Shown in pieces: positions 44,910 to 54,015 of a DNA stretch of 64,000 nucleotides (position 1 is the stretch's first letter; every line of letters starts with the position of its first letter). The DNA comes from Corallococcus macrosporus (GTDB lineage Bacteria; Myxococcota; Myxococcia; Myxococcales; Myxococcaceae). The translations under genes were made by a program, and so were the position numbers. The stretch is taken from the NCBI RefSeq assembly GCF_017302985.1, contig NZ_JAFIMU010000002.1:62001-126000 (forward strand), in the 5' to 3' direction. The notes beneath the pieces are model-generated. The model saw nothing but the letters and a program-made list of their open reading frames with translations, had not been told where the DNA came from and searched no databases.

Positions 44910-45707
44910 TCACCCGGAGTGACGCGCGCGGTACTCGCGGGGTGCGCAGCCGAAGCGCGCACGGAAGGCCCGGGCGAAGCGGCCCGGGTCTCCGAAGCCG
45001 CAGGCGAGCGCGGTCTCCAGCACGGAGGCGTCCCGCCGCAGCCGGATCCGCTCCGCCGCGCGCTCCAGCCGGAAGCCCTGGAGGTACTGGTAGGGGCTCT
45101 CGCCCACGCTGGCGCGGAAGGCGCGCAGGAAGGAGTAGCGGCACATGCCCGCGGCTTCGGCCAGGTCCTCCACGCGCAGCGCGTCCGCGTACTCCCCCGC
45201 GATGCGCTCCAGGGCCCGCTGGATGCGCGCGTCCCGCTGACGGTGCTGACGCTCCGGAGCGCTCCCGCGCACGAGCCCGTACAGCAGCGAGTCCATCAGC
45301 GCGCCCAGGCCCGGGTCGCTCGCGGGGACACCGCTCTCAATCTCTTCCATCACCAGCCGGATGTGCGCGGTGAGGCGTGAGTCCGCGGGGTGGACGGCGG
45401 AGAACCGGGGCACGCTCGCGCGAGGGCCCAGGGCGCCGGCCGCCTCCTCCAGCCACGTCCCGGGCAGCCAGAGCTGGTGGAGCACCGCGGCCCGAACCAC
45501 GGGGGTGTTCTCCCCGTCGTCGGTGAGGACGACGCACGTGCCCGCCGCCGCGTCGAGCGTGGAGCGCCCCAGGTCGAACTGGATGTGGCCCTGCTGGACC
45601 CAGGTCAGCTCGAAGGACTGGTTGGCGTGCTTGGGGCCCCGGCCGACGCGGCTCCCCGCGAAGGCGCGGCGCAGGTGGAAGAGGGGCCGGTGTGCTGCCT
45701 CGCTCAT
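44910..45707 (-). CDS. AraC-family transcriptional regulator
   Basis: This 265-residue protein has an N-terminal cupin-like sensing half and a C-terminal double helix-turn-helix domain (about residues 165-265): AGMCRYSFLRAFRASVGESPYQYLQ and ALACGFGDPGRFARAFRARFG. It is encoded divergently from the FAD monooxygenase gene with 87 bases between, so it most likely controls that gene in response to an aromatic substrate. It converges on the LOR-like gene. Confidence 0.9.
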   Translation of the reverse strand: MSEAAHRPLFHLRRAFAGSRVGRGPKHANQSFELTWVQQGHIQFDLGRSTLDAAAGTCVVLTDDGENTPVVRAAVLHQLWLPGTWLEEAAGALGPRASVPRFSAVHPADSRLTAHIRLVMEEIESGVPASDPGLGALMDSLLYGLVRGSAPERQHRQRDARIQRALERIAGEYADALRVEDLAEAAGMCRYSFLRAFRASVGESPYQYLQGFRLERAAERIRLRRDASVLETALACGFGDPGRFARAFRARFGCAPREYRARHSG

Positions 45708-45794
45708 GCGGTGGAAGGTAGCACCGCACGGAGCGAGTCACGATTCGCCGGATGGACCACCCGTTGCGCCAAGACCCGGGGGCGGCCGGGCGCT

Positions 45795-47324
45795 ATGTCT
45801 CCGGGCATGCAAGCCCATCCCTCGCAGGTGCATCCGGTTCCCGTGCTCATCGTCGGCGGCAGGCTCGTGGGGCTGTCGACCGCGTTGTTCCTCGCGCATC
45901 ACGGCGTGCGCGCGCGGGTTGTCGAGAAGCACGCGGGCACGTCGCTCCATCCGCGTGCACGCGGCTTCCATGCGCGCACGTTGGAGTTGCTGCGGTCCAC
46001 GTGCGCGGGCGAGGAGGTGGAGCGGGCCGGCGCCGTCCCCGAGGGCACGGTCATCGGAGAGCTGGTGGCCGCCACGCTCGCGGGGCCGGTGCATTCGTGG
46101 AAGACGCGGACGGTCTCCACCCAGCGGCTGGACCTCAGCCCGCGCCCGATGGTCTTCCTGGGGCAGGACCGGCTGGAGCCCATCCTCCTGAAGGCCGTGA
46201 GGAGCCTGGGCGTGGAGGTGCGCTTCCGGCAGGAGCTGACGGGCTTCACGCAGGATGCGCAGGGCGTGCGGGCCACGGTGCTCGACCGCGACACGGGGGC
46301 GGTGTCCACCGTGGAGGCGGCGTATCTCATTGGCGCGGACGGGGTGCGCAGCCCGGTGCGCGAGGCGCTGGGCATCGGTCAGAAGGGCAGGGGTTCCTTT
46401 GGCCACAACATCTCCACCCTCTTCGACGCCGACCTCTCGTCCGTGCAGCGCGAGGTGCCGCTGGGCTTCGCGGTGCTCACGCATCCGGAGGCGGGCGGCG
46501 TCCTCGTGGCCACGGACGTGAAGGACCGGTGGCTCCACGCGACCCGCATCGACATCGCCCGTGAGACGGCCGCCGACTTCACGGAAGCCCGGTGGACGCA
46601 GCGGCTGCGCACCGTCACGGGCATCCCGGACCTGAAGCCCACGTTCCACGGAACGTTCGTGTGGGAAGCGGCGGAGCGGGTCGCGGAGCGGTTCAGTTCA
46701 GGCCGGGTCTTCCTCGCGGGAGACGCCGTGCACCAGATGCCGCCCACGGGAGGCTTTGGCGCCAACACCGGCATCCACGACGCGGCGGACCTCGCCTGGA
46801 AGCTGGCCGCGGTGTTGAACGGCCACGCGGGCCCCGCGTTGCTGGACACCTACGACGCGGAGCGAAGGCCCGTGGCGGCAGCCATCGCGAGCCAGGCCGC
46901 GCTGCTCTCCCTGCAGATGATGAAGCAGGCGCTTCCGGAGGGTGAGGTGATTGTCGACGACGATGCCGTCACCCTCGGCTACCGCTATGGTGAAGGGCCG
47001 CCGCTGCCGAAGACGTTCGTCCCCACGGGGGAACCCGGCACGCGCGCGCCGCACGTCTGGCTGGAGGACCGCAAGTCGACGCTGGACCTCTTCGGCAACG
47101 GCTTCGTCCTGCTCGCGGGAAGTGAGGCGTGGCGCGGCGCGGAGCGCATGCCGCTGCGGGTCCACGTGGTCCAAGGCTGGCAGCAAGCGTATGGGGTAGG
47201 GGACGGCGGCGCCTGCCTCGTGCGCCCGGACGGCATGGTGGCGGCACGGTGGGCTGAACCCGTCGGGAACGCGGAGCAGGTACTCTCTGCCACGCTGAAA
47301 GCACTGCTGTTCCGCGAGGATTGA
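45795..47324 (+). CDS. FAD-dependent aromatic monooxygenase
   Basis: This 509-residue flavoprotein belongs to the PHBH-like class A hydroxylases, with the N-terminal dinucleotide fold (VLIVGGRLVGLSTALFLA), the DG motif (LIGADGVRSPVR) and the second FAD motif (FLAGDAVHQMPPTGGFGANTGI). The C-terminal thioredoxin-like tail fits long phenol hydroxylase-like members and polyketide-tailoring oxygenases. The first glycine-rich motif reads GGRLVG rather than GGGPVG. The start at 45795 or 45807 is possible. The divergent AraC gene is the likely regulator. Confidence 0.88.
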   Translation: MSPGMQAHPSQVHPVPVLIVGGRLVGLSTALFLAHHGVRARVVEKHAGTSLHPRARGFHARTLELLRSTCAGEEVERAGAVPEGTVIGELVAATLAGPVHSWKTRTVSTQRLDLSPRPMVFLGQDRLEPILLKAVRSLGVEVRFRQELTGFTQDAQGVRATVLDRDTGAVSTVEAAYLIGADGVRSPVREALGIGQKGRGSFGHNISTLFDADLSSVQREVPLGFAVLTHPEAGGVLVATDVKDRWLHATRIDIARETAADFTEARWTQRLRTVTGIPDLKPTFHGTFVWEAAERVAERFSSGRVFLAGDAVHQMPPTGGFGANTGIHDAADLAWKLAAVLNGHAGPALLDTYDAERRPVAAAIASQAALLSLQMMKQALPEGEVIVDDDAVTLGYRYGEGPPLPKTFVPTGEPGTRAPHVWLEDRKSTLDLFGNGFVLLAGSEAWRGAERMPLRVHVVQGWQQAYGVGDGGACLVRPDGMVAARWAEPVGNAEQVLSATLKALLFRED

Positions 47325-47344
47325 GCAGGGACTGTCTGGGACCC

Positions 47345-48076
47345 ATGAAGGCATCCGCCATCACTGCGTTGGGACTGCTGCTGCTCGGGGCCTGCACCAC
47401 GGCGCATCCGCCGGAGTCGCTGGCCACGCTCCCAGAGGAGGAGACGGAGTCGAGCATCGTCAAGACCGACCGCCTGGGCACCCGCACGTGCCACACCGAG
47501 AAGGGAGTGAGCTGGCCCGACCTGCTTCCTCAAGGAGCCCTCACCCAGCGCCTGACGCGGGACCCCGACAGGCGTCAGCGGGAGCAGAATGCGCGGGACC
47601 GTACGCAGTGCTGGCTCTCGTACAAGCTCCTGGCCTTGGAGGAGGCCTCGCTGCTGCCCCTGGATCCGGACAAGGAGGTCTACCGCTTCACCTGGATCCC
47701 CTCGTTCCACGGGAACAGGGTCATTCGCGTCGAGCACTGGGGGAACATCCACTCCCTGCACGTCAAGGTTGAAGGGACTGCCGACGGCGCCTTGTCCATG
47801 GACCGGCGCGTCCTGCTTACGCCCACCCAGTGGGAGGCACTCCAGCAGCGGCTAGAGCAGGCCGGCTTCTGGACGCTGGAGCGCTTCACCCTCCCTCACT
47901 CCGTGTATGCCAGCGACGGCGCCTCTTGGCTGTTCGAAGGAGGCCGACAGGGACGCTACCGGGCGCTGGACATCGGCGTTCATGGCCCTGACGGGCGTAC
48001 AGGGCCCTTTCACGACCTGGGAGCGTTCCTGGTGGAGCTGTCCGGCATCCCCGTGACCGATGACACGCCGTACTGA
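47345..48076 (+). CDS. Lipoprotein, first of a tandem duplicated pair
   Basis: This 243-residue lipoprotein has lipobox LLGAC (Cys17). The core reads EVYRFTWIPSFHGNRVIRVE, IHSLHVKVEGT, and RRVLLTPTQWEALQQRLEQAGFW, and the C-terminal part ends LGAFLVELSGI. The next gene encodes a clear paralogue with the same layout. No domain is recognised. It begins 20 bp after the monooxygenase gene, which may only be read-through. Confidence 0.7.
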   Translation: MKASAITALGLLLLGACTTAHPPESLATLPEEETESSIVKTDRLGTRTCHTEKGVSWPDLLPQGALTQRLTRDPDRRQREQNARDRTQCWLSYKLLALEEASLLPLDPDKEVYRFTWIPSFHGNRVIRVEHWGNIHSLHVKVEGTADGALSMDRRVLLTPTQWEALQQRLEQAGFWTLERFTLPHSVYASDGASWLFEGGRQGRYRALDIGVHGPDGRTGPFHDLGAFLVELSGIPVTDDTPY

Positions 48077-48097
48077 GCGGCTTGAAGAGGAGGGGGC

Positions 48098-48802
48098 TTG
48101 AAGGCATCCGCCATCGCTGCCTTGGGACTGCTGCTGGGGGCCTGCACCACGGTGCGGCCGCGGGCGGATCCGCCTCTGGGTTTCATCGAAGAAGGATTCC
48201 CGAGCAGCGGACCCTGCGGCACCGCGTGGCCGGCCGACATGCCCGATGCCTTTCCGCGAGGGGCTTTTGCCCTGGCGCTGTGGCCCGGTCTGGAGGCGGA
48301 GTTCCTCGACGCGCATAGGCAGGAGTTCATGCACTGCTGGTGCTCCGGCATGCTGCGGGCCTTGAAGGAAGGGCCGCTGCTGCCCCTGGCACCCGGCAGC
48401 GAGGTCTACCGCTTCACGTGGATCCCTTCTTCCCGTGAGTCCTTCGTCATCCGCATCGAGCGCCGGGGCCCCGTCCACTCCCTGCACGTGAAGGTGTCCG
48501 GCATGGAAGAAGGGTTGCTGACCGTCGACCGGCGCATCCTGCTCACGCCCACCCAGTGGCAGGCCGTGCAACAGCATCTGGACGCAGCCCGCTTCTGGTC
48601 CCTGAATCGCTTCTTCTCGTCGAGCGGCCGCGTCTACCTGGACGGGTCGGAGTGGCTGCTCGAGGGAGGGCGGGAAGGGCACTACCGCGTGCTGAGCATC
48701 CACAGCCCCGACCCCGAGGGCCCCGAGCGCTCCATCCGTGCCCTGGGCGCGTTCCTGCTGGAGCTCTCCGGCATCACGCTGGCCAGCGGCGGGCTGTACT
48801 GA
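48098..48802 (+). CDS. Lipoprotein, second of a tandem duplicated pair
   Basis: This 234-residue lipoprotein starts at a TTG (48098) after GAGGAGGGGG; lipobox LLGAC (Cys16). It aligns with the preceding gene's product over its full length, sharing MKASAI at the start, EVYRFTWIPS, HSLHVKV, RRILLTPTQW and LGAFLLELSGI. The N-terminal third differs and has its own cysteines (HCWCSG). Function unknown. It converges on the deacetylase gene with an 9-bp gap. Confidence 0.7.
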   Translation: MKASAIAALGLLLGACTTVRPRADPPLGFIEEGFPSSGPCGTAWPADMPDAFPRGAFALALWPGLEAEFLDAHRQEFMHCWCSGMLRALKEGPLLPLAPGSEVYRFTWIPSSRESFVIRIERRGPVHSLHVKVSGMEEGLLTVDRRILLTPTQWQAVQQHLDAARFWSLNRFFSSSGRVYLDGSEWLLEGGREGHYRVLSIHSPDPEGPERSIRALGAFLLELSGITLASGGLY

Positions 48803-48811
48803 AACACCTCG

Positions 48812-49840
48812 TCAGCGCACGCTGGCCCAGTACGGCTTGAGCGCTTCACGGCTCGTGGCCAGCGCGGCCCTCGCGTCCGCGTTGGTGGCTCCGGACGCGA
48901 AGCTGTCATCGCGCCCCGCCAGCACCTCGATGCACGCGTGCACGGAGTTCGACAGGCCCTCCAGCGAATAGCCTCCCTCCAGCACCAGCACCAGCTTGCC
49001 GCCGGAGACCTCCTCCGCCAGCTTGCGCACCGCCGTGCACATCGCCGCGAAGCCGCGCTCGGTGACGTCCATGCCGCCAATCGGATCCGCGCGGTGCGGG
49101 TCGAACCCCGCGGACACCAGCACCAGGTCCGGCCGGTACGCCTGCGCCACCGGGAGCAGCAGCTCCTGGAAGATCATCCCGTAGTCCGCGTCCGTGTTGC
49201 CGCCCGGCAGGCCGCAGTTGACCGTGAAGCCCTGGCCCTCTCCCCGGCCCACCTCCGGCGCCGCGCCGCTGCCCGGGTAGTAGGGGAACTGGTGCACCGA
49301 CTGGTACATCACGTCCCGCCGCCCCCAGAACGCCGCCTGCGTGCCGTTGCCGTGGTGCACGTCCCAGTCCAGCACCAGCACGCGCCCGGCCCCCAGCCGC
49401 CGTCCAGCCTCCGCCGCGATGGCGACGTTGTTGTAGAGGCAGAAGCCCATCGCCCGGTCCGGCTCCGCGTGGTGGCCGGGCGGACGCACCAGTGCGAACG
49501 CGTTCCTCGCGTGCCCCGCCATCACCTGCTCCACGGCCTGCACCGCCGCGCCCGCCGCCAACCGCGCCGCGTCGATGCTGTCCGGCGACACCGCCGTGTC
49601 CTCGTCGATGCGCTCGAAGCGGCCCCCCAGCCTCTCCATCGCTTCGAGGTGCGCCGGGGTGTGCACCGCGAGGATCTCCGCGTCCGTGGCGGAGCGGGGC
49701 TGCGCCATCGCCGTGCCCTCGACGGGGTTGCGCGCCAGCATCTGGAGGATGCGCCGCAGGCGGGCGGGCGACTCGGGGTGGCCCTCACCGGCTTCGTGCT
49801 GGAGGAAGAGCGGGTCGGTGAGCAGCAGCGTCGCGGTCAT
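48812..49840 (-). CDS. Histone deacetylase-family protein
   Basis: This 342-residue protein has all catalytic landmarks of zinc-dependent class II-type deacetylases: RPPGHHAE, the metal-binding [11 protein letters not shown], and the second metal aspartate in [11 protein letters not shown]. Bacterial relatives deacetylate polyamines, acetoin-pathway proteins or unknown substrates. The start at 49840 is used because homologues begin near here; the frame extends upstream without support. It diverges from the chemoreceptor gene. Confidence 0.92.
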   Translation of the reverse strand: MTATLLLTDPLFLQHEAGEGHPESPARLRRILQMLARNPVEGTAMAQPRSATDAEILAVHTPAHLEAMERLGGRFERIDEDTAVSPDSIDAARLAAGAAVQAVEQVMAGHARNAFALVRPPGHHAEPDRAMGFCLYNNVAIAAEAGRRLGAGRVLVLDWDVHHGNGTQAAFWGRRDVMYQSVHQFPYYPGSGAAPEVGRGEGQGFTVNCGLPGGNTDADYGMIFQELLLPVAQAYRPDLVLVSAGFDPHRADPIGGMDVTERGFAAMCTAVRKLAEEVSGGKLVLVLEGGYSLEGLSNSVHACIEVLAGRDDSFASGATNADARAALATSREALKPYWASVR

Positions 49841-49948
49841 CCCCTGGACCTTACGCATCCTCCCTCCGGGAGCCCAGCGTCCGGCCCTGACAGGCGGGGA
49901 AGTCCGTTCCTTGCCCGGACGGGCCGCCCTCCCTACAGTGGGCCGGCC

Positions 49949-52012
49949 TTGCCACGTCGCCTCAAGAAACCCGGTCTCCGGGGCATCCTCCTGGGTTCGT
50001 TCGGTCTCGCGCTGGCCGTCATCCTCGGGACGCTCTACTTCGTCGTTCCCCTCCAGGTGGACAACCACCTGAGGGAGCGCATGGCGCTCCATGCCCAGAA
50101 CAAGGCCAAGGAGGTCAAGGCCCTGGTCGAAAAGCAGGCGAAGACCCAACCGGTCCCCAACCTGGAAGGGCTCTACCTGGAGGATGACGACTTCAGCGTC
50201 ATCGCCGTCCTGGATGCCCAGGGCGTGCCCCGTGCCACCTACCCCGCGACGCCGCCCCAGTGGTTCACCCAGGGCCTGGAGGAGCGCCTCAAGTCGCGCC
50301 CCTTGCCTCCGCTGACGGAGACGCACTTCGACTCCAAGGACTGGGCCGTGTCCGAGCCGGTGTTGCTCGCGGACGACGTGCCCGGTGAGGTCGTCGTGGT
50401 GGTGGCCGGGGCCCGGCTGGCGGGCGTGCTCGAGTCCCTGCGCCACACGGTGCTGCTGGCCTTCGTCGTGGGCCTGGTGCTCTTCCTCCTGACGGCGTTC
50501 CTCATCTCGCGCGCGTTCATCCTCCACCCGCTGGACGCGATGATGTCCATGGCGCGCAAGCTGGCGGAAGCCGACCTCACCGGCCGCGCGGAGGTGCGCA
50601 ACAGCAAGGACGAGCTGGGCCAATTGGCCGAAGCCCTCAACCGCATGGCCCAGTCCTGGCGCGACACGCTGGGCCGCGTGCGCGGCGTGTCCGACGTGGT
50701 GGCCGGCGTCATCGAGCAGATCCACCGCACCGGCACCACCGTGTCCTCCGGCGCGGGCACCGTGCAGTCACGCGTGGAGGAGACGTCCTCCTCCATGGTG
50801 GAGATGATGGCCTCCTTGCGCGGCATCGCGGAGAACGTGGAGGTCCTCTACCAGAGCGCGGAGGAGAGCAGCTCCTCCATCATGGAGATGGCCGCCACCA
50901 ACGACGAGGTGGCGGAGAACGTCCAGGCCATGGCCGCCAGCGTGGAGGAGACCACCAGCGCCATCGAGGAGATGACGTACTCCATCAAGGAGGTGGCGAA
51001 GAACATCGAGGACCTCTCCGCGTCCACCGAGGACACGTCCTCCGCCATCAGCCAGATGGACGCCGCCATCGGTCAGGTCGACGCCAACGCCAACGAGACG
51101 GCCCGCCTGTCCGAGCAGGTCTTCGAGGACGCGCAGACCGGCGTGGAGGCCCTGCGCAAGACGCTCTCCGGCATCGACCGCATCAAGGAGACCAGCCGCA
51201 CCGCCGCGGGCGTCATCGACAGCCTGGGCCGGCGCATCAGCGAGATTGGCAACATCCTCAACGTCATCGACGACGTGGCGGAGCAGACGAACCTCCTGGC
51301 CCTCAACGCCGCCATCATCGCCGCGCAGGCGGGCGAGCACGGCAAGGGCTTCGCGGTGGTGGCCGAGGAGATCAAGGACCTGGCCGAGCGCACCGGCGCG
51401 TCCACCAAGGAGATCGCCGAGCTCATCCGCGGCGTGCAGGAGGAGAGCCGCAACGCCGTGGTGGTGATGAACCAGGGCGTCAAGAGCGTGGAGGAGGGCG
51501 TGCAGCTGGGCCGCGAGGCGGAAGGCGCCCTGCGGAAGATCAACGACAGCACCCAGAAGTCCACGCAGATGGTGAAGGCCATTGCCCGCGCCACCGTGGA
51601 GCAGGCGCGCGGCAGCAAGCAGGTGACGGCCGCCATCCACCGCATCTCCGCCACCGTGTCGATGATCAGCCAGGCCTCCAACGAGCAGGCCCGCGGCGGC
51701 GAGCAGAACATGAAGAGCGCGGAGCGGATGAAGACGCTCACCCAGCACGTGCAGCGCTCCAGCCAGGAGCAGGCGCACGGCAGCAAGCAGATCACCCGCT
51801 CCATCGAGAGCATCAACGAGATGGTCACCCACCTGAACCGCGCCCAGAAGGAGCAGACCAAGGGCAGCGAGCAGGTGCTCAAGGCGGTGGAGACCATCAA
51901 GGGCGTGTCCGAGCACCAGACGCGCTCGGTGCGCCAGCTGGAAGAGGCCATCGACAACCTCACGCGCCAGGCGGAGATCCTGCGCGCGGAGGTCCGCCGC
52001 TTCCGCGTCTGA
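49949..52012 (+). CDS. Methyl-accepting chemotaxis protein
   Basis: This 687-residue chemoreceptor has two membrane segments (about residues 12-32 and 160-180) around a 125-residue periplasmic sensor, then HAMP (about 181-235) and a long helical signalling region. The kinase-control tip [23 protein letters not shown] is intact, and it lacks the C-terminal pentapeptide for CheR docking. No che genes are nearby, so it is an orphan receptor. The start is probably TTG at 49949; no ATG or strong ribosome site is available before the first membrane segment. Confidence 0.88.
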   Translation: MPRRLKKPGLRGILLGSFGLALAVILGTLYFVVPLQVDNHLRERMALHAQNKAKEVKALVEKQAKTQPVPNLEGLYLEDDDFSVIAVLDAQGVPRATYPATPPQWFTQGLEERLKSRPLPPLTETHFDSKDWAVSEPVLLADDVPGEVVVVVAGARLAGVLESLRHTVLLAFVVGLVLFLLTAFLISRAFILHPLDAMMSMARKLAEADLTGRAEVRNSKDELGQLAEALNRMAQSWRDTLGRVRGVSDVVAGVIEQIHRTGTTVSSGAGTVQSRVEETSSSMVEMMASLRGIAENVEVLYQSAEESSSSIMEMAATNDEVAENVQAMAASVEETTSAIEEMTYSIKEVAKNIEDLSASTEDTSSAISQMDAAIGQVDANANETARLSEQVFEDAQTGVEALRKTLSGIDRIKETSRTAAGVIDSLGRRISEIGNILNVIDDVAEQTNLLALNAAIIAAQAGEHGKGFAVVAEEIKDLAERTGASTKEIAELIRGVQEESRNAVVVMNQGVKSVEEGVQLGREAEGALRKINDSTQKSTQMVKAIARATVEQARGSKQVTAAIHRISATVSMISQASNEQARGGEQNMKSAERMKTLTQHVQRSSQEQAHGSKQITRSIESINEMVTHLNRAQKEQTKGSEQVLKAVETIKGVSEHQTRSVRQLEEAIDNLTRQAEILRAEVRRFRV

Positions 52013-52038
52013 CGCACCGCGAGTCCCCGAAGGCCTCC

Positions 52039-53343
52039 ATGCCCGAGTCGTCCGAGTCCGCCGCCCCCTCCCGTCCCGTGTCCGAGCGCGCCGTGGTGCT
52101 GCTCATCGGCGCGGTGCAGTTCGTCAACATCCTCGACTTCGTGATGGTGATGCCGCTGGGCCCGGACTTCGCGAAGGGGCTGGGCATCGAGTCCTCGCAC
52201 ATCGGGACCATTGGCGGCAGCTACACCGCCGCCGCGAGCGTGGCGGGGCTGCTGGGCGGCTACTTCCTGGACCGCTTCGACCGGCGCAAGGCGCTGGCCG
52301 TGTGCATGCTGGGGCTCGTCGCGGCCACCGCGGCGGGGGGCCTGGCGCTGGGGCTGTCCACGCTGCTGCTGGCGCGGGTGTGCGCGGGCATCTTCGGCGG
52401 GCCGGCGACGGCGCTGTCGCTGTCCATCATCGCGGACCTCATCCCGGTGGAGCGCCGGGGCCGGGCGCTGGGCTCGGTGATGGCGTCCTTCTCCGTGGCC
52501 TCCGTGCTGGGCGTACCCCTGGCGCTGAAGGTGGCGGAGGTGGGCGGCTGGCGGCTGCCCTTCTTCGTGGTGGCGGCGCTGGGCCTGGTGGTGGTGGGCG
52601 CCGCGCTGTGGCTGCTGCCGCCGGTGCGTGGGCACCTCAAGCCGGGAGGCAGCGCGGCGCGGGCCCCGGGCGTGCGGGAGCTGATTGGCCACTCCGACGT
52701 GCAGCTGTCCTATCTGATGACGGCGCTGGTGATGATGAGCGGCTTCATCGTCATCCCCAACATCTCCGCCTACGTGCAGCAGAACCTGGGCTACCCGCGC
52801 GACCACCTGTGGATCCTCTACTTCGCGGGCGGCATCGTGAGCTTCATCACGCTGCGGCTGACGGGGCCACTGGTGGACCGCTTCGGCTCCTTCCGCGTGG
52901 GCACGGTGGGCGTGGTGCTGGCGGCCGTCACCACGTACGCGGGCTTCGTGCACTACCCCGCGTGGCTGCCCATCCCGGTGCTCTTCATGGTCTTCATGCT
53001 GGCCATGGGCGTGCGCAACGTGGCCTACAACACGCTCACCTCGCGCGTGCCGGACAACCCGGTGCGCGCCCGCTTCATGTCGCTGCAGTCCGCCACCCAG
53101 CACATGGCCTCCGCGCTGGGGGCCTTCCTGTCGTCGCGCCTGCTGGTGGACCTGCCGGACGGGACGCTGGGCGGCATGGACACGATTGGCTGGGTGTCCA
53201 TCGGGCTGTCGGTGGGGGTGCCCGTCATGCTGCGGGTGGTGGAGGCGCGGGTGCGCTCGCGTGAGCAGGCCCGGGCCCTGGCGGTGCCCCCGGCCCAGGG
53301 GATGGCGGCGCCGCTGTCGCCCCAGGCCAACCCCCACGCCTGA
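52039..53343 (+). CDS. Major facilitator superfamily transporter
   Basis: This 434-residue protein has 12 membrane segments and the MFS motif LDRFDRRKAL after the second one. The opening QFVNILDFVMVMPLGPDF resembles drug or sugar efflux permeases of the AraJ/YdhP type. The substrate is unknown. It begins 27 bp after the chemoreceptor stop and ends with a Pro/Ala-rich tail. Confidence 0.88.
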   Translation: MPESSESAAPSRPVSERAVVLLIGAVQFVNILDFVMVMPLGPDFAKGLGIESSHIGTIGGSYTAAASVAGLLGGYFLDRFDRRKALAVCMLGLVAATAAGGLALGLSTLLLARVCAGIFGGPATALSLSIIADLIPVERRGRALGSVMASFSVASVLGVPLALKVAEVGGWRLPFFVVAALGLVVVGAALWLLPPVRGHLKPGGSAARAPGVRELIGHSDVQLSYLMTALVMMSGFIVIPNISAYVQQNLGYPRDHLWILYFAGGIVSFITLRLTGPLVDRFGSFRVGTVGVVLAAVTTYAGFVHYPAWLPIPVLFMVFMLAMGVRNVAYNTLTSRVPDNPVRARFMSLQSATQHMASALGAFLSSRLLVDLPDGTLGGMDTIGWVSIGLSVGVPVMLRVVEARVRSREQARALAVPPAQGMAAPLSPQANPHA

Positions 53344-53431
53344 TGGGGCAATGTGCCCCAGAGGGAGGAGGGTGCCCGGCCGCCCGCCTCCCGGACACGA
53401 GGCCGGCCGGACGCTGGACGGTCGCTGACGG

Positions 53432-53460
53432 TTGCGCGGGCCCGCCGTGGGCGCGATAAC
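53432..53460 (+). promoter_or_regulatory. Candidate sigma-70-type promoter for tatB
   Basis: TTGCGC (53432-53437) and GATAAC (53455-53460) are spaced by exactly 17 bases, 36 bases before the tatB ATG. Both boxes match the vegetative consensus at four of six positions, notable in this GC-rich background. Confidence 0.5.
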
Positions 53461-53496
53461 CCCGGGACGTTCCCTTCCAGGGGAAGACGACGACCC

Positions 53497-53976
53497 ATGT
53501 TCAACATCGGCGCAGGCGAAATGGTGTTCATCCTGGTGGCCGCGCTGATCGTGCTCGGCCCCCAGCGGCTGCCTGAGCTGGCGCGGGCCATCGGCAAGTT
53601 CATGCGCGAGTTCCGCCGGCAGACGGACGATGTCCGCAACGTCGTGGAGCGCGAGTTCTACGCCATGGACCAGGACTTCAACGCGGAGCCCCCGCCGCGT
53701 CCAGGCACGCGCGTGCCGTCCCCGCCGCCGGAGCTGGCCGCGTCCTCGCTCCCGGACGGGTCCCCGCCCAACGTGCTGGCGGAGCCCGCCCCCGCGCTCA
53801 CCGCGACGCTGGACCCCGCGAACGTGCCCGCCCCTTCGGAGGCCGCCGCCGTGGATGGCGCCGCTCCTGGCACGGAAGCCAAGGTGGATGCGGCGCCGGC
53901 GCAGGACGAGAACGGCCTTCCGCAACTCGCCCCCATCCCGGGCACGGTGGCGCGCAACGCGCCGAAACGGAGCTGA
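53497..53976 (+). CDS. tatB: Sec-independent translocase protein TatB
   Basis: This 159-residue protein has the TatA/B architecture: one N-terminal membrane helix (MVFILVAALIVLGP), the hinge Pro, an amphipathic helix (RLPELARAIGKFMREFRRQ) and a Pro/Ala-rich disordered tail. The glutamate at position 8 of the membrane start (GAGEM) fits TatB. TatB receives twin-arginine substrates with TatC and passes them to TatA. tatC follows 39 bp downstream; no tatA is in the window. Confidence 0.88.
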   Translation: MFNIGAGEMVFILVAALIVLGPQRLPELARAIGKFMREFRRQTDDVRNVVEREFYAMDQDFNAEPPPRPGTRVPSPPPELAASSLPDGSPPNVLAEPAPALTATLDPANVPAPSEAAAVDGAAPGTEAKVDAAPAQDENGLPQLAPIPGTVARNAPKRS

Positions 53977-54015
53977 GCCCTGAACCGCCAAGGGGTTGAC
54001 CTGTCGGACTTCCGC

